A DNA stretch of 64,000 bases, taken from assembly GCA_035577985.1 (NCBI GenBank), contig DATJZY010000035.1, positions 23,909 through 87,908 of the forward strand, given 5' to 3'. The notes below the pieces were generated by a model. The model was not told the origin of the DNA. It did no database searches and saw nothing but the letters and a program-made list of their open reading frames with translations. Each line of letters starts with the position of its first letter. Positions within the stretch are counted from its first letter, which is position 1. Below are positions 37,509-45,940 of the stretch, one piece after another. This stretch comes from Candidatus Eisenbacteria bacterium. GTDB lineage: Bacteria; Desulfobacterota; Binatia; DP-6. Made by a program: the position numbers and the translations under genes.

Positions 37509-38165
37509 GTGAGCCTCACCGCCGATCCCGAGCGGCTCTTCACCGAGCGGCACGATTCGTACGACCGCTTCATCCGCTGGGTGCGGTACCCGCAGGGGCT
37601 GCGCGCGGTGTTCCTCGCATCCCCGCTCCTGCGGCCCGGACTGCGCATCCTAGACGCCGGCTGTGGGACGGGCGCCCTGACGCTCGCCGTCCACGACGCC
37701 CTCGCGCGCCGCGCCCTGCCCGCCGCGGCGCTCCATGCCTTCGACCTGACGCCGGCGATGCTCGATCACTTCCGCGCCCGGCTCCGACGGCGCCGCATCG
37801 ACGACGTCCGGCTGGCGCAGGCGAACGTCCTCGAGCTCGACGCCCTGCCGCAGGGCTGGACGGACTACGACCTCGTCGTATCGGCGTCGATGCTCGAATA
37901 CGTTCCGCGCGACCGCTTCGTGCACGCGCTGCGCGGGCTGCGGGCGCGCGTTCGCGAGGGCGGGCACTTCATGCTCTTCACGACGCGTCGCAATCCGCTG
38001 ACGCGATTCCTCGTCGGGCGCTGGTGGGCGTCGAACCTCTACACGGAGACCGAGTTGCTCGAAGCATTCCGGGCGGCAGGCTTCCCGGCGATCAAGTTCC
38101 GGCGCTTCCCGCTCGCGGGCCTCCACCTCGCGGCGTGGGGGCACGTCGTCGAGGCGCAGCGCTGA
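37509..38165 (+). CDS. SAM-dependent class I methyltransferase (third in window)
   Basis: The 218-residue protein has motif I in RILDAGCGTGALTLAVHD and an acidic loop in FDLTPAMLDHF, with LVVSASMLEYVPRD in the position of motif IV. The C-terminal part (NLYTETELLEAFRAAGF) fits a small-molecule or lipid methyltransferase. The start is a GTG at 37509, 10 nt after pbpC, so it is likely the third gene of the A2M-PBP1C operon, but no functional link is known to me. Confidence 0.85.
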   Translation: MSLTADPERLFTERHDSYDRFIRWVRYPQGLRAVFLASPLLRPGLRILDAGCGTGALTLAVHDALARRALPAAALHAFDLTPAMLDHFRARLRRRRIDDVRLAQANVLELDALPQGWTDYDLVVSASMLEYVPRDRFVHALRGLRARVREGGHFMLFTTRRNPLTRFLVGRWWASNLYTETELLEAFRAAGFPAIKFRRFPLAGLHLAAWGHVVEAQR

Positions 38166-38171
38166 CGCGGG

Positions 38172-38546
38172 TCAGCCCGCCGACGCTGCACGGATCGCCG
38201 GCGGGTGCGCGAGCAGGCGCTCGGCCGCGCCGCCGGCATCGATCGCCGCCGCATCGGCCTCCGCCCGCCGGCGCAGCGCCGCCACCTCGACGCCGCGCAC
38301 GACGTCCGGGAACGCGCCCAGCTTCTCCGCGCCGAGCGACAGCATGCGCGACGCGCCGACGTTGCCCGAGGCGAGCTTGTGGTAGCCGACGGCCACCTGG
38401 ATGAGCGCCACGAGGAGGTCCCAGCGCTCGTCCTCCTCGACCTCGTCGAGGCACTCCTCCCAGGCCTCGTGGGCCTCGAAGTAGTCGCCCGTATTGAAGC
38501 GCCGCACGCCCACGGCGAACCCGGGCGGGAACGCGGCCGCGCTCAT
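38172..38546 (-). CDS. DUF309 family protein
   Basis: The 124-residue protein carries the DUF309 signature FNTGDYFEAHEAWEECL, followed by VALIQVAVGYHKL. The His/Glu residues in this motif could bind a metal. The function of the family is not established. Its ATG (38546) overlaps the TGA of frmA by 4 nt, so it is translationally coupled to a formaldehyde-detoxifying dehydrogenase. It converges with the methyltransferase at 37509 with a 6-nt gap. Confidence 0.88.
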   Translation of the reverse strand: MSAAAFPPGFAVGVRRFNTGDYFEAHEAWEECLDEVEEDERWDLLVALIQVAVGYHKLASGNVGASRMLSLGAEKLGAFPDVVRGVEVAALRRRAEADAAAIDAGGAAERLLAHPPAIRAASAG

Positions 38547-39652
38547 TCGTAGACGACGACGCTGCGGATCGCCTCGCCGCGGTGCATGAGATCGAAGGCC
38601 TCGTTGATGCGGGCCAGCGGCATGGTCGCCGTCACCAGCTCGTCGATCTTGATCCGCCCGGCCATGTAGCGGTCGACGTAGCCGGGGAGCTGCGTGCGGC
38701 CACGCGTGCCGCCGAAAGCGCCACCGCGCCAGACGCGTCCGGTGACGAGCAGAAACGGCCGCGCGTGGATCTCCTCGCCCGCGCCGGCGACGCCGATGAT
38801 CACGCACTCGCCCCAACCCTTGTGGCACGACTGGAGCGCCTGCCCCATCACGTCGACGTGGCCGATGCACTCGAAGGCGTAGTCGACGCCGCCGCCCGTC
38901 ATCTCGACCAGCGCCGCGGCGACGTCGCCCACGGCCGTCGGGTCGACGGTGTCGGTCGCACCGAGCTGGCGCGCGAGCGGGAACTTCTTCGGGTTCGTGT
39001 CGACGCCGATGATGCGCTCGGCGCCCGCCATGACCGCACCCTGGATGACCGAGAGGCCGACCCCGCCGAGACCGAACACGGCGACGCTCGCGCCCGCCTC
39101 GACCTTGGCGACGTTCAGCACCGAGCCGATGCCCGTGGTGATGCCGCAGCCGAGCAGGCACACCCTGGCGAGCGGCGCGTCCTTGCGGATCTTCGCCAGC
39201 GCGATCTCCGGCACGACCGTGTAGCGCGCGAAGGTCGACGTGCCCATGTAGTGGTGGAGCTTCCTCCCCTTGTGCGAGAGGCGGCTCGTGCCGTCGGGCA
39301 TGACGCCCTGGCCCTGCGTCCCGAGGATCGCGCTGCAGAGGTTCGTCTTGTGCGAGAGACAGAACGTACATTGGCGGCACTCGGGGATGTAGAGCGGGAT
39401 CACGTGGTCGCCGACCGCGATCGAGGCGACGCCCGGCCCGACCTCCTCGACGACGCCGGCACCCTCGTGCCCGAGCACGGCGGGGAAGAGGCCCGACGGG
39501 TCGCGCCCGCTCATCGTGTAGGCGTCGGTGTGGCAGACGCCCGTCGCCGCCAGGCGCACGAGACACTCGCCCGCCTTCGGCCCCTCGAGATCGACCACGT
39601 CGACCTCGAGCGGACGCTTCGGCTCCCAGCACACGGCGGCTTCGACCTTCAT
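38543..39652 (-). CDS. frmA: Class III alcohol dehydrogenase / S-(hydroxymethyl)glutathione dehydrogenase-like
   Basis: The 369-residue MDR enzyme has the class III pattern: catalytic zinc ligands in GVCHTDAYT and GHEGAGVVE, the structural zinc loop CRQCTFCLSHKTNLC with four Cys, the catalytic Cys in LLGCGITTGIG, and the Rossmann motif GLGGVGLSVIQG. It oxidises thiol-bound formaldehyde (S-hydroxymethylglutathione or a mycothiol-like adduct) with NAD+. The ATG at 39652 begins the conserved MKVEAAVCWEP; a TATACG -10-like box lies 8 nt upstream. A DUF309 gene is coupled to its stop. Confidence 0.92.
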   Translation of the reverse strand: MKVEAAVCWEPKRPLEVDVVDLEGPKAGECLVRLAATGVCHTDAYTMSGRDPSGLFPAVLGHEGAGVVEEVGPGVASIAVGDHVIPLYIPECRQCTFCLSHKTNLCSAILGTQGQGVMPDGTSRLSHKGRKLHHYMGTSTFARYTVVPEIALAKIRKDAPLARVCLLGCGITTGIGSVLNVAKVEAGASVAVFGLGGVGLSVIQGAVMAGAERIIGVDTNPKKFPLARQLGATDTVDPTAVGDVAAALVEMTGGGVDYAFECIGHVDVMGQALQSCHKGWGECVIIGVAGAGEEIHARPFLLVTGRVWRGGAFGGTRGRTQLPGYVDRYMAGRIKIDELVTATMPLARINEAFDLMHRGEAIRSVVVYE

Positions 39653-39684
39653 GGCGTCGGCGTATAGCATACCGCCGGTCCGAC

Positions 39685-40713
39685 ATGAGCCGGGGTGCAA
39701 CCGAGCCCGTCTGGGCGCACTGGCACGACAAGAAGCTGCTGCGCCTGCGCATGTGCGACCTCGGTGTCACGATCGGCACGAGCGCGGTCGCCCCGCGCAT
39801 CCGCCAGCTCCACGAGGAGCTGAAGGCGCGCGGGCTCCGCTTCCGCCCCTATTTCTGGCTCTCCGACGACTGGTACACGCCCGACGGCGTGCCCGGGATC
39901 GCCGTCCCGTTCTACATGGCGCATCCCCGCCTCGCCCGGCTCGAGGCGTCGCAGATGCTCGAGGTCGAAGGTGGCACCGACGAATGGTGCATGCGCATCC
40001 TGCGCCACGAGGCCGGGCATGCGATCGAGAACGCGTATCGCCTGCGCCGCCGGCGCCGCCGCATCGCCCTCTTCGGCCGCTCGTCGCAGACGTATCCCGC
40101 CTCGTACACGCCGCGGCCCTACAGCAAGAGCTTCGTGCAGCACCTCGAAGCGTGGTACGCACAGAGCCATCCGGACGAGGACTTCGCGGAAACGTTCGCC
40201 GTCTGGCTGACGCCCGACGCTCAGTGGGAGAGCCGCTACGCGGACTGGCCGGCTTTGAAGAAGCTCCGATACGTCGACGAGACGATGCGCGCGCTCGCGG
40301 GCGTGCGGCCGCTCGTCCGCACCCGGCGCACGGTCGATCCGCTCGAGAAGCTCACCAAGACGCTGAAGGAGCACTACGCGGAGCGCCACCGGCACCACGA
40401 CGTCGAAGTCCCCCACACCTACGATCGCGAGCTGCGACGCCTGTTCTCGTCGGCCCCCGAGTTCCGCCGCAATCCGCCCGCCACGACGTTCCTGCGCCGC
40501 GTGCGGCGCGACATGCGCCGCCTGGTCGCGACCTCGACGGGGGCGTACCAGTACACGGTCGATCAGGTGCTCGCCGACATCCTGGACCGTTGCCGCGAGC
40601 TCGAGCTCCGGCTCACCGTCTCCGAGACGCAGGCGCGGCTCGACTTCGCGGTGCTGCTGACGGTGCAGACCATGAACGTGCTCCACACCGGCGGCCATCG
40701 GGTGACGCTGTGA
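39685..40713 (+). CDS. Putative zinc-binding metallopeptidase (HExxH)
   Basis: The 342-residue protein has a zincin motif HEAGHAIENAYRL (about residue 112) and a downstream acidic motif DEDFAETFAVWL (about 168) in the position of a third ligand. No signal peptide is seen, so it should be cytoplasmic. It resembles the uncharacterised putative zinc-binding metallopeptidase group (Peptidase_Mx type). The stop overlaps the GTG of the following ATP-grasp ligase gene by 4 nt. A ligase that builds a peptide-like bond and a peptidase in one coupled unit is suggestive, but the substrate is unknown. Confidence 0.82.
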   Translation: MSRGATEPVWAHWHDKKLLRLRMCDLGVTIGTSAVAPRIRQLHEELKARGLRFRPYFWLSDDWYTPDGVPGIAVPFYMAHPRLARLEASQMLEVEGGTDEWCMRILRHEAGHAIENAYRLRRRRRRIALFGRSSQTYPASYTPRPYSKSFVQHLEAWYAQSHPDEDFAETFAVWLTPDAQWESRYADWPALKKLRYVDETMRALAGVRPLVRTRRTVDPLEKLTKTLKEHYAERHRHHDVEVPHTYDRELRRLFSSAPEFRRNPPATTFLRRVRRDMRRLVATSTGAYQYTVDQVLADILDRCRELELRLTVSETQARLDFAVLLTVQTMNVLHTGGHRVTL

Positions 40714-41741
40714 GCACGCGACGCCGCAAGCTCCGGCTGCTCGCGCTGATGGACAAGCTCCTCTTGCCACCCGACGAGCCGGGCGACGCGGATCTCGACA
40801 CCGTCGAGTGGCGAACCGAGTACTACGTCGTGAGCGCGCTGCGCGCGCTGGGGCACGAGGTGCACTGCCTCGGGGTCGCGACCGACCTGGGCGTCATCCG
40901 TACGGCCATCGAGGAGACGAAGCCCGACGCCGTCTTCAACCTGCTCGAGGACTTCAAGGACGTCCCCATCTGGGACCAGAACGTGGTTGCGTACCTCGAG
41001 CTGCTGGGGGTTCCCTACACCGGCTGCAACTCGCGCGGGCTCATGCTCGCGCGCGACAAGGCGATCACGAAGAAGCTGCTCTCCTACCATCGCATTCCGG
41101 TGCCGGAGTTCCACGTCTTCCGCATGGGCCACGCGGTCGTGCGCCCGAAGCGCCTCGCCTTCCCGCTCATCGTGAAGTCGCTCACGAAGGAGGGCTCCGC
41201 GGGCATCTCGAAGCTGTCGGTCGTGGACTCCGACCAGAAGCTGAAGGAGCGCGTCGCTCTCGTCCACAAGCGCCAGCACACCGACGCCATCGTCGAACGC
41301 TACATCGACGGGCGTGAGCTCTACGTCGGCGTCCTCGGAACGCGGCGCCTGCAGGTGCTGCCCGTGTGGGAGATGGCGTTCGAGAAGCTGCCCGAAGAGG
41401 CGCCGCGAATCGCGACCGAGCGGGTCAAGTGGGACGCCGCCTACCAGAAGAAGCACGGCATCGACACGGCGGCCGCCAAGGGCCTGTCGGACGCGACCGT
41501 CGCGCAGATCCAGAACCTCTGCCGCCGCGTCTATCGCATCCTCGAGCTTTCGGGCTACGCGCGCATCGACCTGCGCCTCGACGCCGAGGGCAAGCTGTAC
41601 GTGCTGGAGGCGAATCCGAATCCGCAGATCGCCGACGAGGAGGACTTCGCCGCCTCGGCGCGAGAGGCAGGCCTCTCGTACCGGGCGCTCATCCAGCGGA
41701 TCGTGAACCTCGCCCTCGAGGGACGCGACGCCGCAGAGTAG
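40710..41741 (+). CDS. ATP-grasp ligase (D-alanine-D-alanine ligase-like)
   Basis: The 343-residue protein has an ATP-grasp fold like that of D-Ala-D-Ala ligase: FNLLEDFKDVP, GVPYTGCNSRGLMLARDK, then the ATP-binding core LIVKSLTKEGSAGISK, VERYIDGRELYVGVLG and the metal-binding LYVLEANPNPQIADEEDF. It should ligate a carboxylate to an amine with ATP. It is not a true Ddl (extra N-terminal residues, different substrate loop, non-cell-wall context). The start is a GTG at 40710, translationally coupled to the metallopeptidase. Confidence 0.86.
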   Translation: MSTRRRKLRLLALMDKLLLPPDEPGDADLDTVEWRTEYYVVSALRALGHEVHCLGVATDLGVIRTAIEETKPDAVFNLLEDFKDVPIWDQNVVAYLELLGVPYTGCNSRGLMLARDKAITKKLLSYHRIPVPEFHVFRMGHAVVRPKRLAFPLIVKSLTKEGSAGISKLSVVDSDQKLKERVALVHKRQHTDAIVERYIDGRELYVGVLGTRRLQVLPVWEMAFEKLPEEAPRIATERVKWDAAYQKKHGIDTAAAKGLSDATVAQIQNLCRRVYRILELSGYARIDLRLDAEGKLYVLEANPNPQIADEEDFAASAREAGLSYRALIQRIVNLALEGRDAAE

Positions 41742-41864
41742 CGCGCATGTCGGACACTGCATCGGTGCCACCTCGGACATGCACGCGCCGTCGTGCACGG
41801 ACGACGATTCCGAGACGCCGGCCCACGCGGACGTTGGCGCGCTCGTTGCACTTCCCGCGCAGTG

Positions 41865-42155
41865 ATGGCGAACACCGAGACACGCTGCGAGCCCGACGCG
41901 GGGCGCGTCGTCCCCTCGATCGATCGCGACCGGTGCGAGGCCAAGGCCGATTGCGTCGCCGTCTGTCCGTTCGACGTCTTCGAGGTGCGGACGCTCACCC
42001 CCGAGGAGCGGACCCCGCTCTCGATCCTCGGGCGCCTGAAGCTGCTCGTCCACGGCGGCAAGCAGGCGTTCGCGGTGCGGGCGGAGGCCTGCCACGCCTG
42101 CGGCCGGTGCGTCGTCGCCTGCCCCGAGGGGGCGATCTCCCTCATCGATCGGTAG
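41865..42155 (+). CDS. Ferredoxin with two iron-sulfur motifs, first one atypical
   Basis: The 96-residue protein has a normal [4Fe-4S] motif CHACGRCVVACP near the C-terminus and an N-terminal CEAKADCVAVCP in which the second Cys is replaced by Lys. This leaves three ligands, so the first cluster may be [3Fe-4S], as in seven-iron ferredoxins. Between them lies an insertion of about 30 residues. It should carry electrons for an unknown partner. The ATG at 41865 follows a 123-nt gap after the ATP-grasp gene in which I see no other gene. Confidence 0.85.
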   Translation: MANTETRCEPDAGRVVPSIDRDRCEAKADCVAVCPFDVFEVRTLTPEERTPLSILGRLKLLVHGGKQAFAVRAEACHACGRCVVACPEGAISLIDR

Positions 42156-42220
42156 AAGCGTCTCCACGGGAACAGGCAGTGCGGGACGGAGGCACGCGCG
42201 ATCGCCGTGGTAGCTTCCGC

Positions 42221-42325
42221 GCGTACCTCGCCTGCCGCGCCAGCTCCGCTGGCCGCGGCAGACCGGGCGCGCGTTCCACGAACGCCTCGTACTCGGACCG
42301 GGCCCAACACGCAGTCTTGGGTCGG
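42221..42325 (-). repeat. Stop-proximal two-hairpin repeat, copy R4 (hairpin B decayed)
   Basis: Hairpin A is intact (42232-42261), with CCAGC-TCC-GCTGG and GC-rich extensions, and the terminal GGTACGC (minus-strand view) is present. In hairpin B the right arm GTCTTGGGTCGG (42314-42325) is exact, but the other arm has four mismatches. It begins 4 nt after the TGA of the AsmA gene on the minus strand. Confidence 0.8.
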
Positions 42326-42329
42326 CGCA

Positions 42330-44042
42330 TCAACGGAAGAGCTTGTCGAGGCCCCGCTTTAGGCGGTCGACGGTGGAGCCCTTCTTGTCGCCCGACTTGC
42401 CGTCGCCGCCGCCGCCGAGCAGATGCTCGACGGAGTCGGCAGTGAAGACCTTGCGCACGACGCGGCCGACGAACTCCTCGTCGGGACGCGGGCGCACGTT
42501 CGGCATCGTGCCCGTCACCCGGAACGGGATCGCGATGCGCCCGGCGTCGTCGGTGATGAGGCTCGCCTCCTTGAAGGCACCGATGATGTCGCGGGTCAGG
42601 CGCTCGGAGGCCGAAAGCGTCGCCGTGGCGTCGACGTGCTGGTCGAACGTGACGACGCCCTTGCCGCGGATGGTGTAGTCTTCGGCCGACACGACGAACG
42701 GATCCATGTGGATGCGGGCGCTCGCGATCTGCGCGTCGGCCGAGAGCTGTGTGAAGCGGGTGTCGTCGGTCGCGAAGATGTCCGGATACCGATCGCGGAT
42801 CCGCGGCGGAACGAGGGTCACCAGGCCCCCCATGCCCGTCACGCCGGTGAGGACGCCGTCGGCCAGGTTCAGCTCGCGAATGGTGCCGTTGCGAATCTCG
42901 GCGTGGCCGTCGGCGGTGAACGTCTGGCGCACCACCCTGGCATCGCCGGCCGTCGCGGCCACGCTGCCGTTCGCGTCGAGCCGCCCGCGCACGCGCGCGG
43001 CCGCGGGCGAGCCCCCGGCGGCGAGGAGCTGCTCGACCGCGAGGCCCTTGGCCGTACCCTCGAGCGCGACCGTCGGGGCGCCGCTGCGGTAGTCGATGCG
43101 GCCGTGTCCCTCGACCGCACCGCCGAAGAGCTGGACGGCGAGCCGCTCGATCGTCGCCACGCGCTCCTGCTCGCTCGCGTCGAGCTCGAGGTTCCCGAGC
43201 GCGACCCCGTTCGCCTCGAGCGCCGCGGCGCGCACCCGCACGCTGGCGACGGGGCGCCCGGCGTCGTCGCGACGGACGGTGCCCGTCGTCAGGAGATCGG
43301 CGACCTCGAGCAGCGGGCCGTGCACCGCGAGATGCGTTTCGACGGGCACGTCGCGCGCGAACGGCGGCTCCCCGACCGGCCCCACCTCGCCCGTGAGGCG
43401 CACGCGCGTCGCGGGCTCGCCTTGCAGCGTCGCTTCCAGCTCGACGCGCACCGGCGTCGTCTGGCCGACGTCCGAGAGCGCCAGGTGCAGCGGCGCGATC
43501 GTGTGCTCGACGGGCGCCGCACCGGAGCGATCGACGAAGCGGACGACGCCGTCACGGATGTTGAGGAGCCCGACGGCGATCGCGGGGACTCCGCTCGCCC
43601 CGCCGCCGGCGCCGCCGGCGCCCGGGGATGGATCCTTCGGCGTCGCCGCGCGACGGCCGAGCGAGTCGACGTTCAGTCCCTCCGGCGTCCGGATCAGCGT
43701 GATGTGCGGGGCGTCGACGTTCACGCGCCGAACCTCGACCCTGCCCTCGAGGAGCGGCCACACGCGAACCATCGCGTGTACGGCGTCGGCGACGACGAAG
43801 GGATCCTTCGAGAAGGCGGGATCGTCGGCGATGCGAAGCTGCTCGAGGCGCACCCCGACGCCCCCCCGGAGCCCGACCGTGACGCGTCCGACCTCGACCG
43901 GGCGCCCGAATCCGGCCGACATCTCGGCCACGATCCGCTCGCGGTTGGCATCGACGATCCGCTGCAGGTTGGCGACGACCAGCGCGACCGCGGCGAGCGC
44001 GAGCCCGACGAGGATCGCGCCGATCAGGACGAGGCGTCGCAT
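42330..44042 (-). CDS. AsmA family protein
   Basis: The 570-residue protein has an N-terminal signal anchor (LVLIGAILVGLALAAVALVV) followed by a long beta-rich AsmA-type region (SRVTVGL-like start GRVTVGLRGGVGVRL, C-terminal conserved block about 370-520 including GTIRELNLADGVL). AsmA-like proteins bridge the envelope and are linked to phospholipid transport and outer membrane assembly. The tail (535-570) is Gly/Lys-rich and charged. It begins 11 nt after the GAF-domain gene stop on the minus strand, so the two are probably co-transcribed. Confidence 0.87.
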   Translation of the reverse strand: MRRLVLIGAILVGLALAAVALVVANLQRIVDANRERIVAEMSAGFGRPVEVGRVTVGLRGGVGVRLEQLRIADDPAFSKDPFVVADAVHAMVRVWPLLEGRVEVRRVNVDAPHITLIRTPEGLNVDSLGRRAATPKDPSPGAGGAGGGASGVPAIAVGLLNIRDGVVRFVDRSGAAPVEHTIAPLHLALSDVGQTTPVRVELEATLQGEPATRVRLTGEVGPVGEPPFARDVPVETHLAVHGPLLEVADLLTTGTVRRDDAGRPVASVRVRAAALEANGVALGNLELDASEQERVATIERLAVQLFGGAVEGHGRIDYRSGAPTVALEGTAKGLAVEQLLAAGGSPAAARVRGRLDANGSVAATAGDARVVRQTFTADGHAEIRNGTIRELNLADGVLTGVTGMGGLVTLVPPRIRDRYPDIFATDDTRFTQLSADAQIASARIHMDPFVVSAEDYTIRGKGVVTFDQHVDATATLSASERLTRDIIGAFKEASLITDDAGRIAIPFRVTGTMPNVRPRPDEEFVGRVVRKVFTADSVEHLLGGGGDGKSGDKKGSTVDRLKRGLDKLFR

Positions 44043-44053
44043 GCGCCGGATCG

Positions 44054-44830
44054 TTACGACGCGCTCGGCACGCTACGCACGCCGATCGCCAGCAGCAGCC
44101 CCGCCGCACCCACGAGCAGACCCAGCAGCGCCCCGGGCGCGGTCACGAACTCGCTCAGTGGCAGGGCGCTCGCCATGTTCGCGACGAAAGCCGCCCCCAT
44201 GAGCCCGAGGCCGAGGACGCCGAGCGTCACGCCGCCGAGCCAGGCGAGACGGCGGAGCCCCATCACCTCCTGCCGGAGCGCGGCGTACAGCGCCGCCTTC
44301 TCGTGCGCCACCGCCACGTCGCTGCCGAGCGCCTCGAGGAACTTGAGGTCCCCTTCCCCGCGACCGCGGGGGTTGATGACCTCGATCACGCCGATCGTCC
44401 CCTGGCTCGTCCGCAGCGGCGCGCAGAGCACGACCTTCGTCGTCGTGCCGGTCGCCGCATCGACACCGGGAAAGAAGCGCGGGTCGTGCTGCGCATCGTC
44501 GATGACGATCGGCTCGCCATGGGCGAGCACCCACCCGGCGATGCCTTGCGTGGCCGGAAAGTGGATGTCGCGCAGGCCCTCCGACGAGACGTGGCTCGCA
44601 GCGCTCTGGCTCGCGACCGGGAAGCGGAACTCCTTGCGCGCCTCGTCGAGCAGGAGCAGCGCGCAGCCCTCGGCCTCGAACAGCTCACGCGTGCACCTGG
44701 TCGCGTAGGCCAGCAGCTCATCCAGGCTCGCGAACGTGGCCAGGCGGCGGTTCACCTCGCACAGGACGTCGAGCCGCTCCGCGAGCGAGGACACGGCGCT
44801 CTGACTAGGCGGGAAGCCGCCCGGAATCAA
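44054..44830 (-). CDS. GAF-domain protein with C-terminal membrane anchor
   Basis: The 258-residue protein has a GAF domain at about 20-180 (AEGCALLLLDEARKEF, GIAGWVLAHGEPIVIDD, GVIEVINP) and two C-terminal hydrophobic helices (about 195-218 and 232-250). GAF domains bind small ligands such as cyclic nucleotides or tetrapyrroles. No output domain is fused, so it may act as a membrane-tethered sensor partner. It is upstream of AsmA and downstream of the MRJP-like gene (12-nt gap), all on the minus strand. Confidence 0.83.
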   Translation of the reverse strand: MIPGGFPPSQSAVSSLAERLDVLCEVNRRLATFASLDELLAYATRCTRELFEAEGCALLLLDEARKEFRFPVASQSAASHVSSEGLRDIHFPATQGIAGWVLAHGEPIVIDDAQHDPRFFPGVDAATGTTTKVVLCAPLRTSQGTIGVIEVINPRGRGEGDLKFLEALGSDVAVAHEKAALYAALRQEVMGLRRLAWLGGVTLGVLGLGLMGAAFVANMASALPLSEFVTAPGALLGLLVGAAGLLLAIGVRSVPSAS

Positions 44831-44842
44831 GCCGGGACGCGC

Positions 44843-45940
44843 TCACTGGCCCGCTGGCGCGGTCGCGCCGGGCTTGAAGCGGAAGATCTGATACGGCGCG
44901 TGGGCGCGCATGGTCGCGTTCGAGACGAAGAGCACGTCCTGGAGCGAGCTGCAGGTGAGATAGAGCCAGCCGTCGGGTCCGAACGAGAGCCCGTCGGGCC
45001 AGCGCAGCATCGGATCCTTCACGAGCGTGCGGAGCCGGCCGTCGGTGCCGAGCACCAACACGGCCGAGTGCTCCATGTCGGTCAGGTACACGTTGCGGGC
45101 GTCGTCGGTCGTGGCGCCGTCCGTGAGCGGCTTCGGCCCGTAGTTCTCGACCCGCGACTCGAGCGTCGCTCGGGAGAGCGACTCGTCGCGCAGGTCGTTC
45201 GTGGCGATGCGGTACAGGCGGTCGCCGTTCACCGGCCCGTAGAACAGCCACGCGCCCGTGCGATCGAGGGCGATCGTGTCGATGCCGATGTGCAACGCGT
45301 AGAAGCCGAGCACGATCATGTCGCGCCCCGGCGCCTGGATCAGGTAGTCCTTGGGTAGCAGCGACGGATGGCCGTCGAGGAGGCGGCGGCTCTTCTTCTC
45401 GACGCTGTCGTACACGATGATGGCGGGCGTCTGCCGGATCGGGCTCGCCTCGGCGATGTAGATGAAGCGACCGTCCGGATCGACCTGGAAGTCGTTCAGC
45501 ATCGACAGGAACCCGGCCGCCTCCGGCGGGAAGTCGTAGCGATGGACCTCCTCGTTCGTCGCGAGATCGAAGGCGAGGATGCGCGGCTGGCCGCGGCCGT
45601 AGTTCGCGTAGTCGAGCGCCCACAGACGCCCCTTCCGATCGATGCGGAGCGCCAGCACGCTCTGGTAGTCGTGGTAGTCGGCGGACGGATACGGGACCGG
45701 CTTGCCGTCGACGAGCTCGTGCACCTGCGCGGGCGGGCTGCCGTCGGGATGGAGCGTGAAGAAGATCCGGCCCGTGTCGGACACCGCGATGTTGCCGGGC
45801 GGGTAGTCGAGATCGACGACCTTCTCGATCGCCGAGGACGGAATCGAGGGGGCGGTCGTCCGATCTTCGAGCCGGCCGCGCGGCCCGCAAGCCGCGGCGA
45901 CGATGGCGAGCGCGAGTGCCCCGAGGACTCCCGCCTTCAC
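44843..45940 (-). CDS. Secreted beta-propeller protein of the major royal jelly/yellow type
   Basis: The 365-residue protein has a hydrophobic leader with a possible lipobox (AIVAAACGP), so it may be a lipoprotein. The body is a six-bladed propeller of the MRJP/SMP-30-like kind (GRIFFTLHPDG, LWALDYANYGRGQPRILAFD, SMLNDFQVDPDGRFIYIAE, WPDGLSFGPDGWLYL). Members include lactonase-like and binding proteins; a substrate is not evident. The start is a GTG at 45940 overlapping the TGA of the DUF1499 gene by 4 nt (GTGA), so the pair is coupled. Confidence 0.83.
   Translation of the reverse strand: MKAGVLGALALAIVAAACGPRGRLEDRTTAPSIPSSAIEKVVDLDYPPGNIAVSDTGRIFFTLHPDGSPPAQVHELVDGKPVPYPSADYHDYQSVLALRIDRKGRLWALDYANYGRGQPRILAFDLATNEEVHRYDFPPEAAGFLSMLNDFQVDPDGRFIYIAEASPIRQTPAIIVYDSVEKKSRRLLDGHPSLLPKDYLIQAPGRDMIVLGFYALHIGIDTIALDRTGAWLFYGPVNGDRLYRIATNDLRDESLSRATLESRVENYGPKPLTDGATTDDARNVYLTDMEHSAVLVLGTDGRLRTLVKDPMLRWPDGLSFGPDGWLYLTCSSLQDVLFVSNATMRAHAPYQIFRFKPGATAPAGQ

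Noticed and set aside
41742..41864. Short plus-strand frame starting at the ATG near 41748
   Set aside because: It runs out of frame through the ferredoxin gene with Arg-rich shadow composition; no support for a small gene.
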